Notes: a model not told the origin generated them from the letters alone. Shown: positions 48,448 through 60,880, counted from the first letter of the stretch. The stretch: DNA of 64,000 nt from Monoplex corrugatus (GCA_030674185.1 CM060312.1:103148-167147), one strand, 5' to 3'. Program-made: numbers and translations.

Positions 48448-49780
48448 GGAGATGATTCATGGTTGTAAAGAGTTCTTTTGAAGAAGAGGCATTCAGGATT
48501 TTGGTTTGGAAATAGCTTATTTTTGCTGATGCAATGAGGGTGGATACTTTTGTTTTAGAGGCTTGGAAAAGTTGCCTGTGTACAGTGAGTTTGGATTTGC
48601 GCCAACGGCGCTCTGCTCTGCGGCGGGCACGTTTTGCACAGGCAATCTCATGAGTGAGCCAGGGGGTAGGGGGGCGGTCAGGTAAAAGACGGGTTGTGGC
48701 TGGAGCATGAGTGTCCAGAAGATGGTGGAGAGTAGTATAGAATTCATCGGCAAGGTTATGTGACTTTTCAGAAAGGAGACGGGAGGCATCAGATGAAAAT
48801 GTGGAGAGGTCGATAGATTTGAGATTGCGTCGAGTCACTGTGCGCATGGTACGGGAAGGAGGAGAAATGTCGAGAGAACAGAGAATTGCAGAGTGGTCAG
48901 ATGGAAGGGCTGAAGTTAGACGGGTAGAAAGAACTAAGCAGTTGTCAGTAGCGGAATTATGGTGATCACGCGAAATGATCCAGTCAAGAATGTGACCTTT
49001 TTGATGGGTTGGTTCAGAAATGTGTTGAGTCATATTGTGATTGGACAGAGAGTTGATGATATGTCTTGTGTCATAACGGTGAGTGTTGTCATAGTGGACA
49101 TTGATGTCACCTAGAATGATGAGATTTCCAGGTAAGAGGCAGTAGTGGTCAAGCAATTGGTCAAAGTCAGACAGAAACGTGGATGTGGTGAGTTTGTTGG
49201 CAGAGCTAGGTGGGGGTCGATAGACACAGGAGAAGGTGATGGGGAGAGGGTTGGATTGGAAGGATACATCAACATGTTCGAAAGAAGGATGGGAGAAAGG
49301 CAGAGACTGCGAGAAAGATAGGCAGGAATGGAGTGAGTCCTTGTAGAGGATGGCGATACCGCCACCTCGGGATGAGCGATGGAAAGAAACAAGCCTGTAA
49401 CCACTCGGAGTGAGGCTAGCATGTATAGGTTCGTGACCAAGGGGGTTAAGCCATGTCTCTGTGATAAAAGCAATGTCAACACGTTCATCTGCGATAAAAT
49501 CGGCAATGACTTCGGCTTTGCCATCCTTGCATGTTGACTGAGCATTAAAAAGGCATACTTTTAGTTTATCACAGTCATATGGTGGTGGCTGGGGTGGCGA
49601 CGAAGGCGGCACCGACGGGACACAAGGTGAAGGCGGCACCGGCGGGACAGAAGGTGAAGGCGGCACTAGCGGGACAGAAGGTGAAGGCGGTACTAACCGG
49701 ACAGAAGGTGAAGGCGAAGACGGCAGAGGAGGAGACGAAGATTGCAGAAGCGAGGTCGAGGGCAGGGGCAGTGGAGGAGA
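48404..49780 (-). pseudogene. CR1/L2 endonuclease domain
   Basis: Open for 459 codons after the TAG; the first Met is at 49666 and the residue numbers here start there. A Pro/Ser/Val-rich linker precedes residue 30 and is encoded by a 27-bp tandem repeat. Endonuclease motifs: FNAQ at 40-43, TETW at 69-72, YRPP at 149-152, GDIN at 186-189, LDWI at 227-230 and SDH at 256-258, the full expected APE-type set. A basic region (AKRARRRAERRWRKSK) near residue 340 links to the reverse transcriptase. The frame ends at 48404 in LPLPTKHK because of a one-base change in AAAA; the reverse transcriptase frame overlaps it by 44 bases. Endonuclease activity of this segment alone cannot be excluded. Confidence 0.9.
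49598..49720. repeat. 27-bp coding repeat in CR1/L2 Pro-rich linker
   Basis: About four copies of a 27-bp unit (GGCGGCACCGGCGGGACAGA plus AGGTGAA on the plus strand), encoding on the minus strand a nine-residue PPSPSVPPV-type repeat. The copies differ at several bases yet keep the frame. Confidence 0.85.
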
Positions 49781-50218
49781 CTAAGAAGAAGCAGGAGACG
49801 AAAAGTGGCGTCGGGCAGGAGGCAGGTTGTGCCAAAGACGGTGGAGACGTCCACCACGACAGGATCGCGCAGTGCGGGGCTTAGGACACAGCCACAGTGT
49901 TCGTATTCGCTGGTAGACGCCTCCACCGAGGTAGCACTTGCTGTGTTTAAAAAGTGTCAGTCCAATTTGTTTTATAAGAGGCAGGTCCATAATTGCGAGC
50001 CAGTCAGGAGAGGAAGATACTTGCAGGTTGGTGTGTGGGTTGGTCAGTTCACAACACTTAAATCCAGAGAACACAAAGCTGTAGCGTTGGGCGAACACAG
50101 TAGGCCAAGATGTAAAACACAGCTCACAGAATAAAATGTCCGACCTGAGCGGCCGAACCAAAATGATGAAAAGTAGGTACAAAAACCTTAAAATCAGATT
50201 ATCTGGTAAAATATTCAA
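49781..50218 (-). pseudogene. N-terminal segment upstream of CR1/L2 endonuclease
   Basis: A 145-codon frame in the same register as the endonuclease, ended by TAG at 49781-49783. A likely internal start is MDLPLIKQIG, followed by YLGGGVYQRIRTL and a basic RTARSCRGGRLHRL stretch. I do not recognise a domain. Since reading continues in frame past the TAG into the Pro-rich linker, I infer one ancestral protein with a single stop mutation, though the upstream part could simply be open leader sequence. Confidence 0.55.
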
Positions 50219-50375
50219 AATTTAAAAAAAATATTTACATCACCGTGTGTCAGGATTTCAAAGCAACAAACTGATACAAAATTCAATGCATAAAACCAAA
50301 TAGAACCACGATAAAATCACTGTAAAACACCACACACACTTTTGCTGCCTGCTGGCACGACATCTACTGTTATCA

Positions 50376-52315
50376 GTTGTGATGTGTTGTATTGTGTTGT
50401 GATGAGTTGTATTGTGTTGTGATGTGTTGTGATGTGTTGTGATGTGATGTGTTGTGTTGTGATGTGTTGTGATGTGTTGTATTGTGATGTGTTGTATTGT
50501 GTTGTGATGTGTTGTATTGTGTTGTGTGTGTTGTGATGTGTTGTATTGTGTTGTTGTGTGTTGTGATGTGTTGTATTGTGTTGTGATGTGTTGTGATGTG
50601 TTGCATTGTGTTGTGATGTGTTGTATTGTGTTGTGATGTGTTGTATTGTGTTGTGATGTGTTGTGATGTGTTTGTATTGTGTTGTGATGTGTTGTATTGT
50701 GTTGTGATGTGTTGTGATGTGTTGTATTGTGTTGTGATGTGTTGTATTGTGTTGTGATGTGTTGTGATGTGTTGTATTGTGTTTGTGATGTGTTGTATTG
50801 TGTTGTGATGTGTTGTGATGTGTTGTGAGTGTTGTATTGGTTGTGATGTGTTGTGATGTTGTATTTGTTGTGATGTGTTGTGATGTGTATTGTGTTGTGA
50901 TGTGTGTGTTGTGATGTGTTGATTGTGTTGTGATGTGTTTGTATTGTGTTGTGATGTGTTGTATTGTGTTGTATGTGTTGTATGTGTTGTGATGTGTTGT
51001 ATTGTGTTGTGATGTTGTTGTGATGTGTTTGTATTGTGTTGTATTGGTGTATTGTTGATGTGTTGTATGTGTTGTATGTGTTGTGATGTGTGTATGTGTT
51101 GTGATGTGTTGTATTGTGTTGTGATGTGTTGTATTGTGTTGTGATGTGTTTGTTATTGTTGTTGTGATTTTGATTGTGATGTGTTGTGTGATTGTGTTGT
51201 ATTGTGTTGTGATGTGTTGTATTGTGTTGTGATGTGTTGTGTATTGTGTTGTGATGTGTTGTTGTTGTGATGTTTTATGTGTTGTTTGTGTGTGATGTGT
51301 TGTGTTTTGTGTTTGTTTGTTTGTTTGTTGTTGTATTGTGTTGTGATGTGTTTATTGTGTTTTGTGTGTGTTGTGTTGTGATGTTTGTTTGTTTGTGATT
51401 GTGTTGTTTGTTGTTGTGATTGTTTGATTTTTGATTGTGTTGTTGTTTGTATTGTTGTTTGATGTGTTTATGTTTGTTTGTTTGTGTGTTGTATGTGTTG
51501 TATTGGTTTATGTGTTGTGATGTGTGTTTGATGTGTTGTGATTGTTTTGTATTGTGTTTATTTGGTTTGTTGTTTATTGTGTTGTTTGTGTGTTGTTTGT
51601 GTTGTGTTGTGTTTGTTTGTTGTTGTGATGTTTGTTGTTTGTGTTGTGATGTTTGTGTGTTGTTTTGTTTGTGTGTTTGTTGTTTGTTGTTTGTTGTGTT
51701 GATGTGTTGTTTGTTTTGTGTGTGTTGTATTGTGTTGTGATGTGTTTGTGATGTGTGTTTGTGTTGTGTGTTTGTTTTGTTGTATGTGTTTGATGTGTTT
51801 GTGTGTTGATTGTTTATTGTTTTGATGGTGTGTGTATGTTTGTTGTGTTTGATTGTGTTGTATGTGTTGTGATGTGTTGTATTGTTTTGTTTGTGTGTTT
51901 GTTTGATTGTGTGTTTTGTGTTGTGTGTGATTTGTTTGTGTTTTGGTGTTTGTTGTGTGATGGTGTGTGTTTGTTTGTTGTATTGTGTTTGATGTGTTTT
52001 GATGTGTTTGTGATGGTTGTTTTGTGTGGTGTGTTTGTTTGTGATGTGTTGTGATGTGTGTTTGTTGATGTTGTATGTGATGTGTTTTGGTGTGTGTTTG
52101 TGTTGTGATTGTTTGTGATGTGTGTGGTTTGTGATTGTTGTGAGTGTTGTATTGTGTTGTTGGTGAGTTGTTTGGTTGGATGTGTTTTTGTTGGTGTTGG
52201 ATTGTTGTTTGATTTTGTGTGGTGTTTTTTTGTGTTTGTGATGTTTGTTGGTTTTGTTGTGATGTGTTTTTGTTTGTGTTGGTTTTGTATGTGTGTGATT
52301 TTTGTGTTTATGTGT
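50376..52315. repeat. 10/20-bp GTGATGTGTT array
   Basis: Alternating decamers GTGATGTGTT and GTATTGTGTT. Clean to about 50850, then increasingly irregular with GTTTGTTTG runs to 52315. Open frames rich in Cys, Val and Phe are by-products. Confidence 0.9.
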
Positions 52316-54960
52316 GTATACAATATAATATCATATATAAGTCATAGTAATATCATATAAATACATATAATATCATATAATATCATATAATATCATAAAT
52401 AAATATAATATCAATAATATATAATACAATATAATATTATAATAAACATATAATACAATAAATATCATATAATACATAAATACATATAATACATATAATA
52501 CATATAATACATATAATATCATATAATAAATATAAATCAATATAATATCATATAATACAATATAATATCATAAAAAATATAAATACATATAATACATAAA
52601 ATACAATATAATAATATAATACATATAATATCAATAATACAATATAATATCATATAATACAATATAATATCATATAATATACAATAAATATATATAATAT
52701 CATAGAAATATCAATATAAATATAAATACATATATAATACAATATAATATCATATAATCAATATAATACATAATATCAATAATAATAATTCATATAATAC
52801 ATAATACATAAATATCATATAATACATATAATATCATATAATACAATAATACAAATATACATATAATCATATAATATCATATAATACATATAATACATAT
52901 ATAATAATACATATAATACATAAAATATATATAATACATAGAATAATATAATCATATAAATACAATAGAATACAATAAATACATATAATATCATATAATA
53001 CAATAATAAATAAATCATAATATAATATCATATAATACAATATCAATATACAAATACATATAATATCAATATAATATCAATATAAATCATATAATACATA
53101 TATAATATCATATAAATAATACATATAATACAATAATACAATAATAAATAATCATATAATATCAATATAATATCATATAATATCAATATAATATCATATA
53201 ATATCATAAAATATCATATAAATATCATATAATACATATAATAAATATAATATCATATAAATATCATATAATATCATATAATATCATATAATATCATATA
53301 AATACAATATAATAATCATATAATACAATATAATACATATAATATCAATATAAATCATATAAATATATAATAAATATAATACAATATAATATCAATAAAT
53401 ATCAAATAATATCAATATAAATATCAATATAAATATCAAAATAATATCATATAATACATATAATACAATATAATATCATATAATACAATAATATACATAA
53501 TAATAATATAATATCAATATAATACAATAGTAAATCAATATAATACATATAATATCAATAAATACATATAATACAATATAATACAATATAATATCATATA
53601 ATACAATATAATACATATAATATCATATAATACATATAATAATAAATAATATAATATATACAATTAATATAAATACATATGACAATATATATATATAATA
53701 ATATAATACATATAATATAATATAATATATATAAAAATAAAATAAATATAATAATAAATATCATATAATATCATATAATACAATATATATCATATCAATA
53801 TAATAATACATATAAATATCATATAATAATATAATATCATATAATATCATATCAATATATATATTAAATACATATAATATCATATAATACATATAATACT
53901 ATAATATATAATACAATAAAACATATAAAATAATACATATAAAAAACATTATAATATCATATAATACATATATCAATAATACAATAATACAATATAAATC
54001 ATAAATACATGATATCAAAAATTATAAATACAATATAAACAATAATACATATAATATCATAAATACATATAATCATATAATCATATAATATCATATAATA
54101 CATATAATCATAAATCAAAATACAATATAAATCATATACATATAATATAATCATATTACATAATATCATATAATCATAATATAAGTCATATAATTCATAT
54201 AAATCATATAATCATAATATCATAAAATCATATATATAATATCATATAAATAAACAAATAAATCAATATCAATATAATCATATCAATATAAGTATAATCA
54301 TAATACATATAGATACAATAACATATAATACATATAATATCATATAATACAATATAATAACAAATAATCATATAATACAATAAATATATATATATCAATA
54401 TCAATATAAATCAATAACATAATACATATAATCATAATACATAAATACATATAATACAATATAATATAAAATCAATAAATATAAATAATATATAGATATA
54501 ATAAATCAATATAAATATATAATACTAAATATAATAAAAATATATAATACATATATAATAATCATATACAATATAATATATAAATAATATAATATATAAT
54601 ATCAATATAAATAGCAAAATACATATAATATCAATAATACATATAATACAATAAATATCAATAATACAATATAATATCAAAATATAATCATAAATACATA
54701 AATCAATAATACAATATAATACATAATATCAAATAATATATATAAATAAATATAATATAATATCATAATAATATCAATATAATACAAATAATATCATAAT
54801 CAATATAATAAAATACAATATAATACATAAAATAATATAATACATACAATATAATATAAACATATAAACAATAATAAATACAATATAATAATATATACAT
54901 ATAATACAAGATAATACAACATAAATAAGATATAGATATATATATATCTATAAACCATAT
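52316..54960. repeat. AT-rich ATAATATCAT/ATAATACAAT array, almost G-free
   Basis: 2.6 kb of degenerate decamer-like units (ATATAATATC, ATATAATACA). G is very rare on the plus strand. The period is blurred by many one- and two-base losses. No coding content; TATA-like strings have no meaning in this setting. Confidence 0.88.
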
Positions 54961-55600
54961 ATATAAATAATAAAATCAATATAATATCAAAATGTTAATA
55001 CAATACAAGTTAACAATGATAAATAATAACAATGAATACAGTAAATGTAATATAGAATAGTCAATATAATCAGATATAATAGATAGCATAGTACAATTAA
55101 GTAGAAATATAGATATATTAATAAAATAGAATATAGCATATCTAATTAGTTTATATGATATGTAGTAGAATATTGAGTATCATTGAGTATGTATGAATAT
55201 TGCTATAATTAGTGTAAGTCATTAGTAATGTAAGTATCATGAATTGTATTAGTTAGGTCTGTAATTATTAGTTATTATTGTCATTGTATACGTGTTATAT
55301 TCGATTGTAATTGTGTATATGTAATGTATATCGTAGTTGCATTGTTGTTGTTTATTATTGATTGATACTTTGCAGTTGTACATAGCGCTGTGTATGATTA
55401 GAGTGGCCAGTTCCGTGCACAGCATCAATGAAAACAATTAACAATGGTCAACATGATCCTTGTCTCTACCGTTCACAACCTTCACCCTCACCCGGCCCTC
55501 CTCTGCCTAACCTCATCTGACTCCTGAGAGAAAAAAATATACCGTCAATGATGGCTGCTGACAAGATTAGTGGACCATCTTTGGTCTATTTGCTGTCTCT
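54961..55600. other. AT-rich transition then unique sequence
   Basis: AT-rich sequence loses the repeat register by about 55000 and becomes ordinary sequence by about 55380. No gene recognised. Confidence 0.5.
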
Positions 55601-55770
55601 GTCTGCATGTACAAGTCTCTCTCTCTCCCCTTCCATCTCTTCTCTCTCTCTCCCCCTCTCTCTGTCTGTCTGTCTCTGGCTCTCTCTCTCTCTCTCTCTC
55701 TTTGTATCTCTCTCTGTCCTCTCTATCTCCCCCCCCCCCCATCTCTCTCTCTGTCTGTCGCTCTCTCAGT
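55601..55770. repeat. TC/TCTG microsatellite
   Basis: (TC)n with TCTG and a C run near 55730-55740. Confidence 0.95.
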
Positions 55771-55824
55771 GACGTTTTCAATTGTTGATGGCGTCCTTTT
55801 TTGTCCAGTTCCAACAAATGTTAT

Positions 55825-56680
55825 ACATAAGACCATGAACAATGACCTACTGACAAAGATCATGAACAATGACCTACTGACTGACAATGATCGTGAACAA
55901 TGACCTACTGACAAAGATCATGAACAATGACCTACTGACAAAGACATGAACAACTGACATGCCTACTGACTGACAAAGACCATGAACAATGACCTACTGG
56001 ACTGACAAAGACCATGAACAATGACTACTGACTGACAAGATGTGAACAATGACCTACTGACAAAGACCATGAACAATGACCTACTGACTGACAATGATCA
56101 TGAACAATGACCTACCATGACTGACAATGATCGTGAACAATGACCTGCTGACAAAGACCATGAACAATGACCTACTGACTGACAAAGACCATGAACAATG
56201 ACCTACTGACTGACAAAGACCATGAACAATGACCTACTGACTGACAATGATCATGAACAATGACCTACTGACTGACAATGATCGTGAACAATGACCTACT
56301 TACAAAGATCATGAACAATGACCTACTGACTGACAAAGACCATGAACAATGACCTACTGACTGACAATGATCGTGAACAATGACCTACTGACAAAGACCA
56401 TGAACAATGACCTACTGACTGACAATGATCGTGAACAATGACCTACTGACAAAGATCATGAACAATGACCTACTGACTGACAAAGATCATGAACAATAGC
56501 AATGACCTACTGACTGACAAAGACCATGAACAATGACCTAATGACTTACAATGATCGTGAACAATGACCTACTGACAAAGACCATGAACAATGACCTGCT
56601 GACTGACAATGATCATGAAGAATGACCTACTGACAATGATAATGGACAATGACCTGCTGACTGACAATGATCATGAACAA
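55825..56680. repeat. 24-31-bp minisatellite array
   Basis: About 30 copies of GACCATGAACAATGACCTAC plus TGACTGACAAA, or a shorter form lacking TGACTGAC. The variants GATCGTGAAC and GATCATGAAC occur in a partly regular order. Confidence 0.94.
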
Positions 56681-57165
56681 TTACACAAAGATCAGGGGTG
56701 ATTACACAAAGATCATGTACATTCACACAAAGATAATGCACATTCACACACAGATCTTAGACAATGTCACAAAGATCATGGGCAATTACACAAAGATCAT
56801 GGACAGTCACACGAAGGTCATGGATAGTTACACAAAGATCATGACCAGTCACACAAATCTTACGGGCAGTTACACAAAGGTCACGGACAGTTGGCTGACT
56901 GACAATGACAAAGATCATGGACAGTTACACAAAGATCACGGACAGTTACACAAAGATCATGGACCATTACACAAAGAGCATGGACATTTCCACAAAGATC
57001 ATGTACAGCTACACAAAGATCGTGGACAGTTACACAAAGGTCCTGGGCAGTTACACAAAGATCATGGAAGTTACACAAAGATCGTGGCCAGTTACACAAA
57101 GTTTCGTGGCCAGTTACACAAAGATCATGGACAGTTACACGTTACACAAAGATCATGGACAATTA
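56681..57165. repeat. 21-bp minisatellite array
   Basis: About 22 copies of ACACAAAGATCATGGACAGT plus T. The core AAAGATCATG.ACA is shared with the neighbouring 31-bp array, so the two are probably related. Confidence 0.93.
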
Positions 57166-57278
57166 ACCGACTGATAAACCCCACGACCTATGTCCCAGTA
57201 TCTGTCAAATCATGGGATTTATAGGAATTATGTCCATCCAGATCTAGCGGCAGTTACCTGACAGATTTCCTGAACCTG

Positions 57279-57912
57279 CACAAAACCCTGTGCGCTGGCA
57301 AGGTTTTGAAGGGGAGAAGGGACCTGTCAAACATTATAAGCTGACATCACCAGAACGATGGGAACATTAAGATGGCAGCCAACAGTAAGCTGACATCACC
57401 AGAATGATGGAAACATTAAGATGGGCAGCCAACAGTAAGCTGACATCACCAGAATGATGGGAACATTAAGATGGCAGCCAACAGTAAGCTGACATCACCA
57501 GAATGATGGGAACATTAAGATGGCAGCCAACAGTAAGCTGACATCACCAGAATGATGGGAACATTAAGATGGGCAGCCAACAGTAAGCGACATCAACCAG
57601 AATGATGGGAACATTAAGATGGCAGCCAACAGTAAGCTGGACACCACCAGAATGATGGGAACATTAGATGGCAGCCAACAGTAAGCTGACACCACCAGAA
57701 TGATGGGAACATTAAGATGGCAGCCAACAGTAAGCTGACATCACCAGAATGATGGGAACATTAAGATGGGCAGCCAACAGTAAGCTGACACCACCAGAAC
57801 GATGGGAACATTAAGATGGCAGCCAACAGGACAGTTTTTAATACTGCAGACTGGGACTGAACCCAACATACCAGGTCTGGAGTCCATGGTACCACCAGCT
57901 ATCCCGCTTAAG
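57279..57912 (-). mobile_element. SINE, copy 3, with 10-fold 49-bp internal expansion
   Basis: The minus-strand head at about 57845-57912 is tRNA-like (A-box-like GATAGCTGGTGG, B-box GGTTCAGTCCC). The body aligns with copies 1 and 2 (CATCTTAATGTTCCCATCAT, then TCTGGTGATGTCAGC). Its 3' part, CAGGTCCCTTCTCCCCTTC, corresponds to CCCCCTTCCCCCCATTC of copy 1. Between head and 3' end the body segment is repeated ten times. Identification rests on alignment by eye. Confidence 0.75.
57335..57830. repeat. 49-bp repeat, 10 copies, inside SINE copy 3
   Basis: Unit TAAGCTGACATCACCAGAAT plus GATGGGAACATTAAGATGGC plus AGCCAACAG. Variants are ACACC for ACATC and an extra G before CAGCC. The outermost copies have AACGATGGG, the inner ones AATGATGGG, which fits expansion from the middle. 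Confidence 0.93.
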
Positions 57913-58440
57913 CCACCAAACCAACATGACACAACTTGTTGATCGGCTTTAAGTTTACTGGCTCCTGCCAGACTGGGGAGTACCTACTAATCCCTCAGTT
58001 GTTCCCCTTGCTGGCCGTTGTGTGGCGCGTTTTGCATAACAGTGACGTCAGTGATTCAGATGTCCACAAACACATTTCATTATTATCCCTAAACTAGGTC
58101 AAGGTCAATACTTTAAACAAACGGTCATTTCCTCCAGTCTTCCCGTTCCTGGCAATGGATTACAACACCCTCACCTTCAGAGATTTGTGGTCAGCGGCTT
58201 CCGGCTTTGTGAGAGTGTTTGTCTCGTGGAAACATCATCAGTGCTTTTCTGATTCAGTGAAGGACCAGCTGGGTCAGTGTTGACAGGTCAAGGCGGTACT
58301 GGCCACTCACACTTCATGTCTCCCCTTGTTTCACTAAGCCAGACACGGATTTTCAGATATATATGTTTTGTATTACTATTTTCACCTTCTGACATCATTT
58401 ATATACTACACCAAAAAATGAAGTGGAGGCAATGAAATAC
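57913..58440. other. 530 bp of unique sequence
   Basis: Ordinary composition with no repeat, no open frame of note and no RNA gene I recognise. One of the few segments usable for unique mapping. Confidence 0.5.
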
Positions 58441-59353
58441 AACAGTGTTACTACAATGATTTATAGACAATCACTACAGTGTTACTACAATGGTTTATAG
58501 ACTACCACTACAGTGTTACTACAATGGTTTATAGACAACCACTACAGTGTTACTACAATGGTTTATAGACAACCACTACAGTGTTACTACAATGGTTTAT
58601 AGACAATCACTACAGTGTTACTACAATGGTTTATAGACAACCACTACAGTAGATACAGTTACAATAGTGTTACTACAATGGTTTATAGACAATCACTACA
58701 GTGTTACTACAATGGTTTATAGACAACCACTACAGTGTTACTACAATGGTTTATAGACAATCACTACAGTAGATACAGTTACAATAGTGTTACTACAATG
58801 GTTTATAGACAACCACTACAGTAGATACAGTTACAATAGTGTTACTACAATAGTTTATAGACAACCACTACAGTGTTACTACAATGGTTTATAGACAACC
58901 ACTACAGTGTTACTACAATGGTTTATAGACAAGCACTACAATGTTACTACAATGGTTTATAGACAACCACTACAGTGTTACTACAATGGTTTATAGACAA
59001 TCACTACAGTGTTACTACAATGGTTTATAGACAATCACTACAGTGTTACTACAATGGTTTATAGACAACCACTACAGTGTTACTACAATGGTTTATAGAC
59101 AACCACTACAGTGTTACTACAATGGTTTATAGACAAGCACTACAGTGTTACTACAATGGTTTATAGACAACCACTACAGTGTTACTACAATGGTTTATAG
59201 ACAACCACTATAGTGTTACTACAATGGTTTATAGACAACCACTACAGTGTTACTACAATGGTTTATAGTACAACAACTATAGTGTTACTACAATGGTTTT
59301 TAGACAGTTACTATAGTGTTACTACAATGGTTTATAGACAACCACTATAGTGT
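58441..59353. repeat. 34-bp minisatellite array, left block
   Basis: About 26 copies of TTTATAGACAACCACTACAG plus TGTTACTACAATGG. Some copies carry an extra 18 bp, TAGATACAGTTACAATAG. The array is interrupted by a CR1/L2 fragment and continues at 60063. Confidence 0.96.
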
Positions 59354-59712
59354 TACTCAAAAAGAAAACAGCTGACCACATATCTCCTCTCCTGGCACAA
59401 CTTCACTGGCTCCCTGTATCAAAGCGCATACAGTACAAACTAGACACCATGTGCTACAAAAGCCTCAATAACGCAGCCCCCGATTACCTGTCAAGCCTAC
59501 TTGAGATCTATGTTCCCTCACCTACCCTCCGCTCTGCCTCCGATCCTCGGACTTTTCGCTTTCCACGCACTAAGCTCAATACCTATGGTCCACGAGCCTT
59601 CTCTGTTTCTGGTCCACTTTCCTGGAACAAACTTCCTCTCTCAGTCCGTCAGCAACCTACTTTTGTCTCCTTCAAGTCCGCTCTCAAAACTCACCTTTTC
59701 TCCTCCGCATAA
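59354..59712 (+). pseudogene. CR1/L2 reverse transcriptase C-terminal fragment
   Basis: About 119 codons covering ADHISPLLAQLHWLPVSK through KTHLFSSA and the stop TAA at 59710-59712. No catalytic residues are included. Compared with the 46-kb copy there are about nine amino-acid differences in 117, several replacing Cys or Leu by Arg at likely CpG codons. The frame is undamaged over this stretch, so this copy may be closer to the intact source here than the longer one. Confidence 0.9.
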
Positions 59713-59879
59713 AATCCTAACCTCACTCAACCCCCCCCCCCCTCTGCAGCCTGTCTCCACTCAGAGGGGAATCACATGGTTATAATATATAATTGTATAT
59801 GCTATGCTCTCTATAATTTTCCATTGCTTTTATTCTTGCTTTTATTGCTTTTATTCTTTCTCCCCATTTATAGCCATGC

Positions 59880-59880
<1 letters not shown>

Positions 59881-59924
<44 letters not shown>

Positions 59925-59936
59925 CGTGCGTGTGTG

Positions 59937-59972
<36 letters not shown>

Positions 59973-59980
59973 TGTGTGTC
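59881..59980. repeat. GT/CGTG microsatellite in truncated CR1/L2 3' UTR
   Basis: (GT)n followed by (CGTG)n, matching in position and structure the microsatellite of the other copy but with different repeat numbers. Confidence 0.93.
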
Positions 59981-60062
59981 TGCTTCAGCGCTTAGATTTG
60001 ATTTTATCAAGATTTTGCGCTATATAAATATTGTAGGCCTAATTATTATTATTATTATTATA

Positions 60063-60780
60063 ACCACAATGGTTTATAGACAACCACTACAGTGTTACTA
60101 CAATGGTTTATAGACAACCACTACAGTGTGACTACAATGGTTTATAGACAACCACTACAGTGTTACTACAATGGTTTATAGACAACCACTACAGTGTTAC
60201 TACAATGGTTTACAAACAACCACTACAGCAGATACAGTTACAATAGTGTTACTACAATGGTTTATAGACAACCACTACAGTGTTACTACAATGGTTTATA
60301 GACAACCACTACAGTGTTACTACAATGGTTTATAGACAATCACTACAGTGTTACTACAATGGTTTATAGACTACCACTACAGTGTTACTACAATGGTTTA
60401 TAGACAACCACTACAGTGTTACTACAATGGTTTATAGACAACCACTACAGTGTTACTACAATGGTTTATAGACAACCACTACAGTGTTACTACAATGGTT
60501 TATAGACAACCACTACAGTGTTACTACAATGGTTTATAGACAACCACTACAGTGTTACTACAATGGTTTATAGACAACCACTACAGTGTTACTACAATGG
60601 TTTATAGACAACCACTACAGCAGATACAGTTACAATAGTGTTACTACAATGGTTTATAGACAACCACTACAGTGTTACTACAATGGTTTATAGACAACCA
60701 CTACAGTGTTACTACAATGGTTTATAGACAACCACTACAGTGTTACTACAATGGTTTATAGACAACCACCTACAGCAGAT
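60063..60780. repeat. 34-bp minisatellite array, right block
   Basis: About 20 more copies in the same orientation. The 18-bp longer variant here reads CAGATACAGTTACAATAG, a slightly different sub-family from the TAGATACAG form on the left. Confidence 0.95.
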
Positions 60781-60794
60781 AAAGTTGTAGACAT

Positions 60795-60866
60795 GTAGTT
60801 GTCCACTGGTTCAGCAGTAAGAATGTCATGCTCATATCACAGAAGTTGTGGGTTCAATTCTCAGTG
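60795..60866 (+). mobile_element. tRNA-like SINE head or tRNA pseudogene
   Basis: A TGGTTCAGCAGTAAG segment (A-box-like) followed after about 35 bases by GTGGGTTCAATTCTC (B-box-like). I see no closed acceptor stem, so a functional tRNA is unlikely. It lies just upstream of the second tRNA-like head of SINE copy 4, separated by a short GT run. Confidence 0.5.
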
Positions 60867-60880
60867 TGTGTGTGTGCCAT

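Larger units (their letters stand above)
46367..50375 (-). mobile_element. Nearly complete CR1/L2-group non-LTR retrotransposon
   Basis: A 4.0-kb element on the minus strand: 5' leader (about 50375-50000), a short basic N-terminal segment, a Pro-rich linker, endonuclease, reverse transcriptase, a 3' untranslated region with a GT microsatellite, and a terminal GCGCTATATAAATAT followed by (ATT)n. That 3' end and the lack of RNase H fit the CR1/L2 group. It is inserted in a 10/20-bp array: GTTGTGATGTGTTGTA lies on both sides (46353-46368 and 50376-50391), but as this is the repeat itself it cannot prove a target duplication. Only two coding lesions are seen: TAG at 49781-49783 and a one-base frameshift in an A run near 48425-48435. 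Recent activity of the family is plausible. Confidence 0.92.
59354..60062 (+). mobile_element. 5'-truncated CR1/L2-group element
   Basis: A 0.7-kb fragment of the same family as 46367-50375, inserted in the 34-bp array. Homology starts at TACTCAAAAAG; TACT is also present in the satellite unit, so the 5' junction has four-base microhomology. The 3' end is GCGCTATATAAATATTG, a short GTAGGCCTA insert and (ATT)n, after which satellite resumes as ACAATGG. 5' truncation is the usual outcome of incomplete target-primed reverse transcription. Confidence 0.93.

Noticed and set aside
52316..54960. TATA boxes and AT-rich replication origin
   Set aside because: TATA-like strings are inevitable in an ATAATATCAT array; nothing else supports a promoter or origin.
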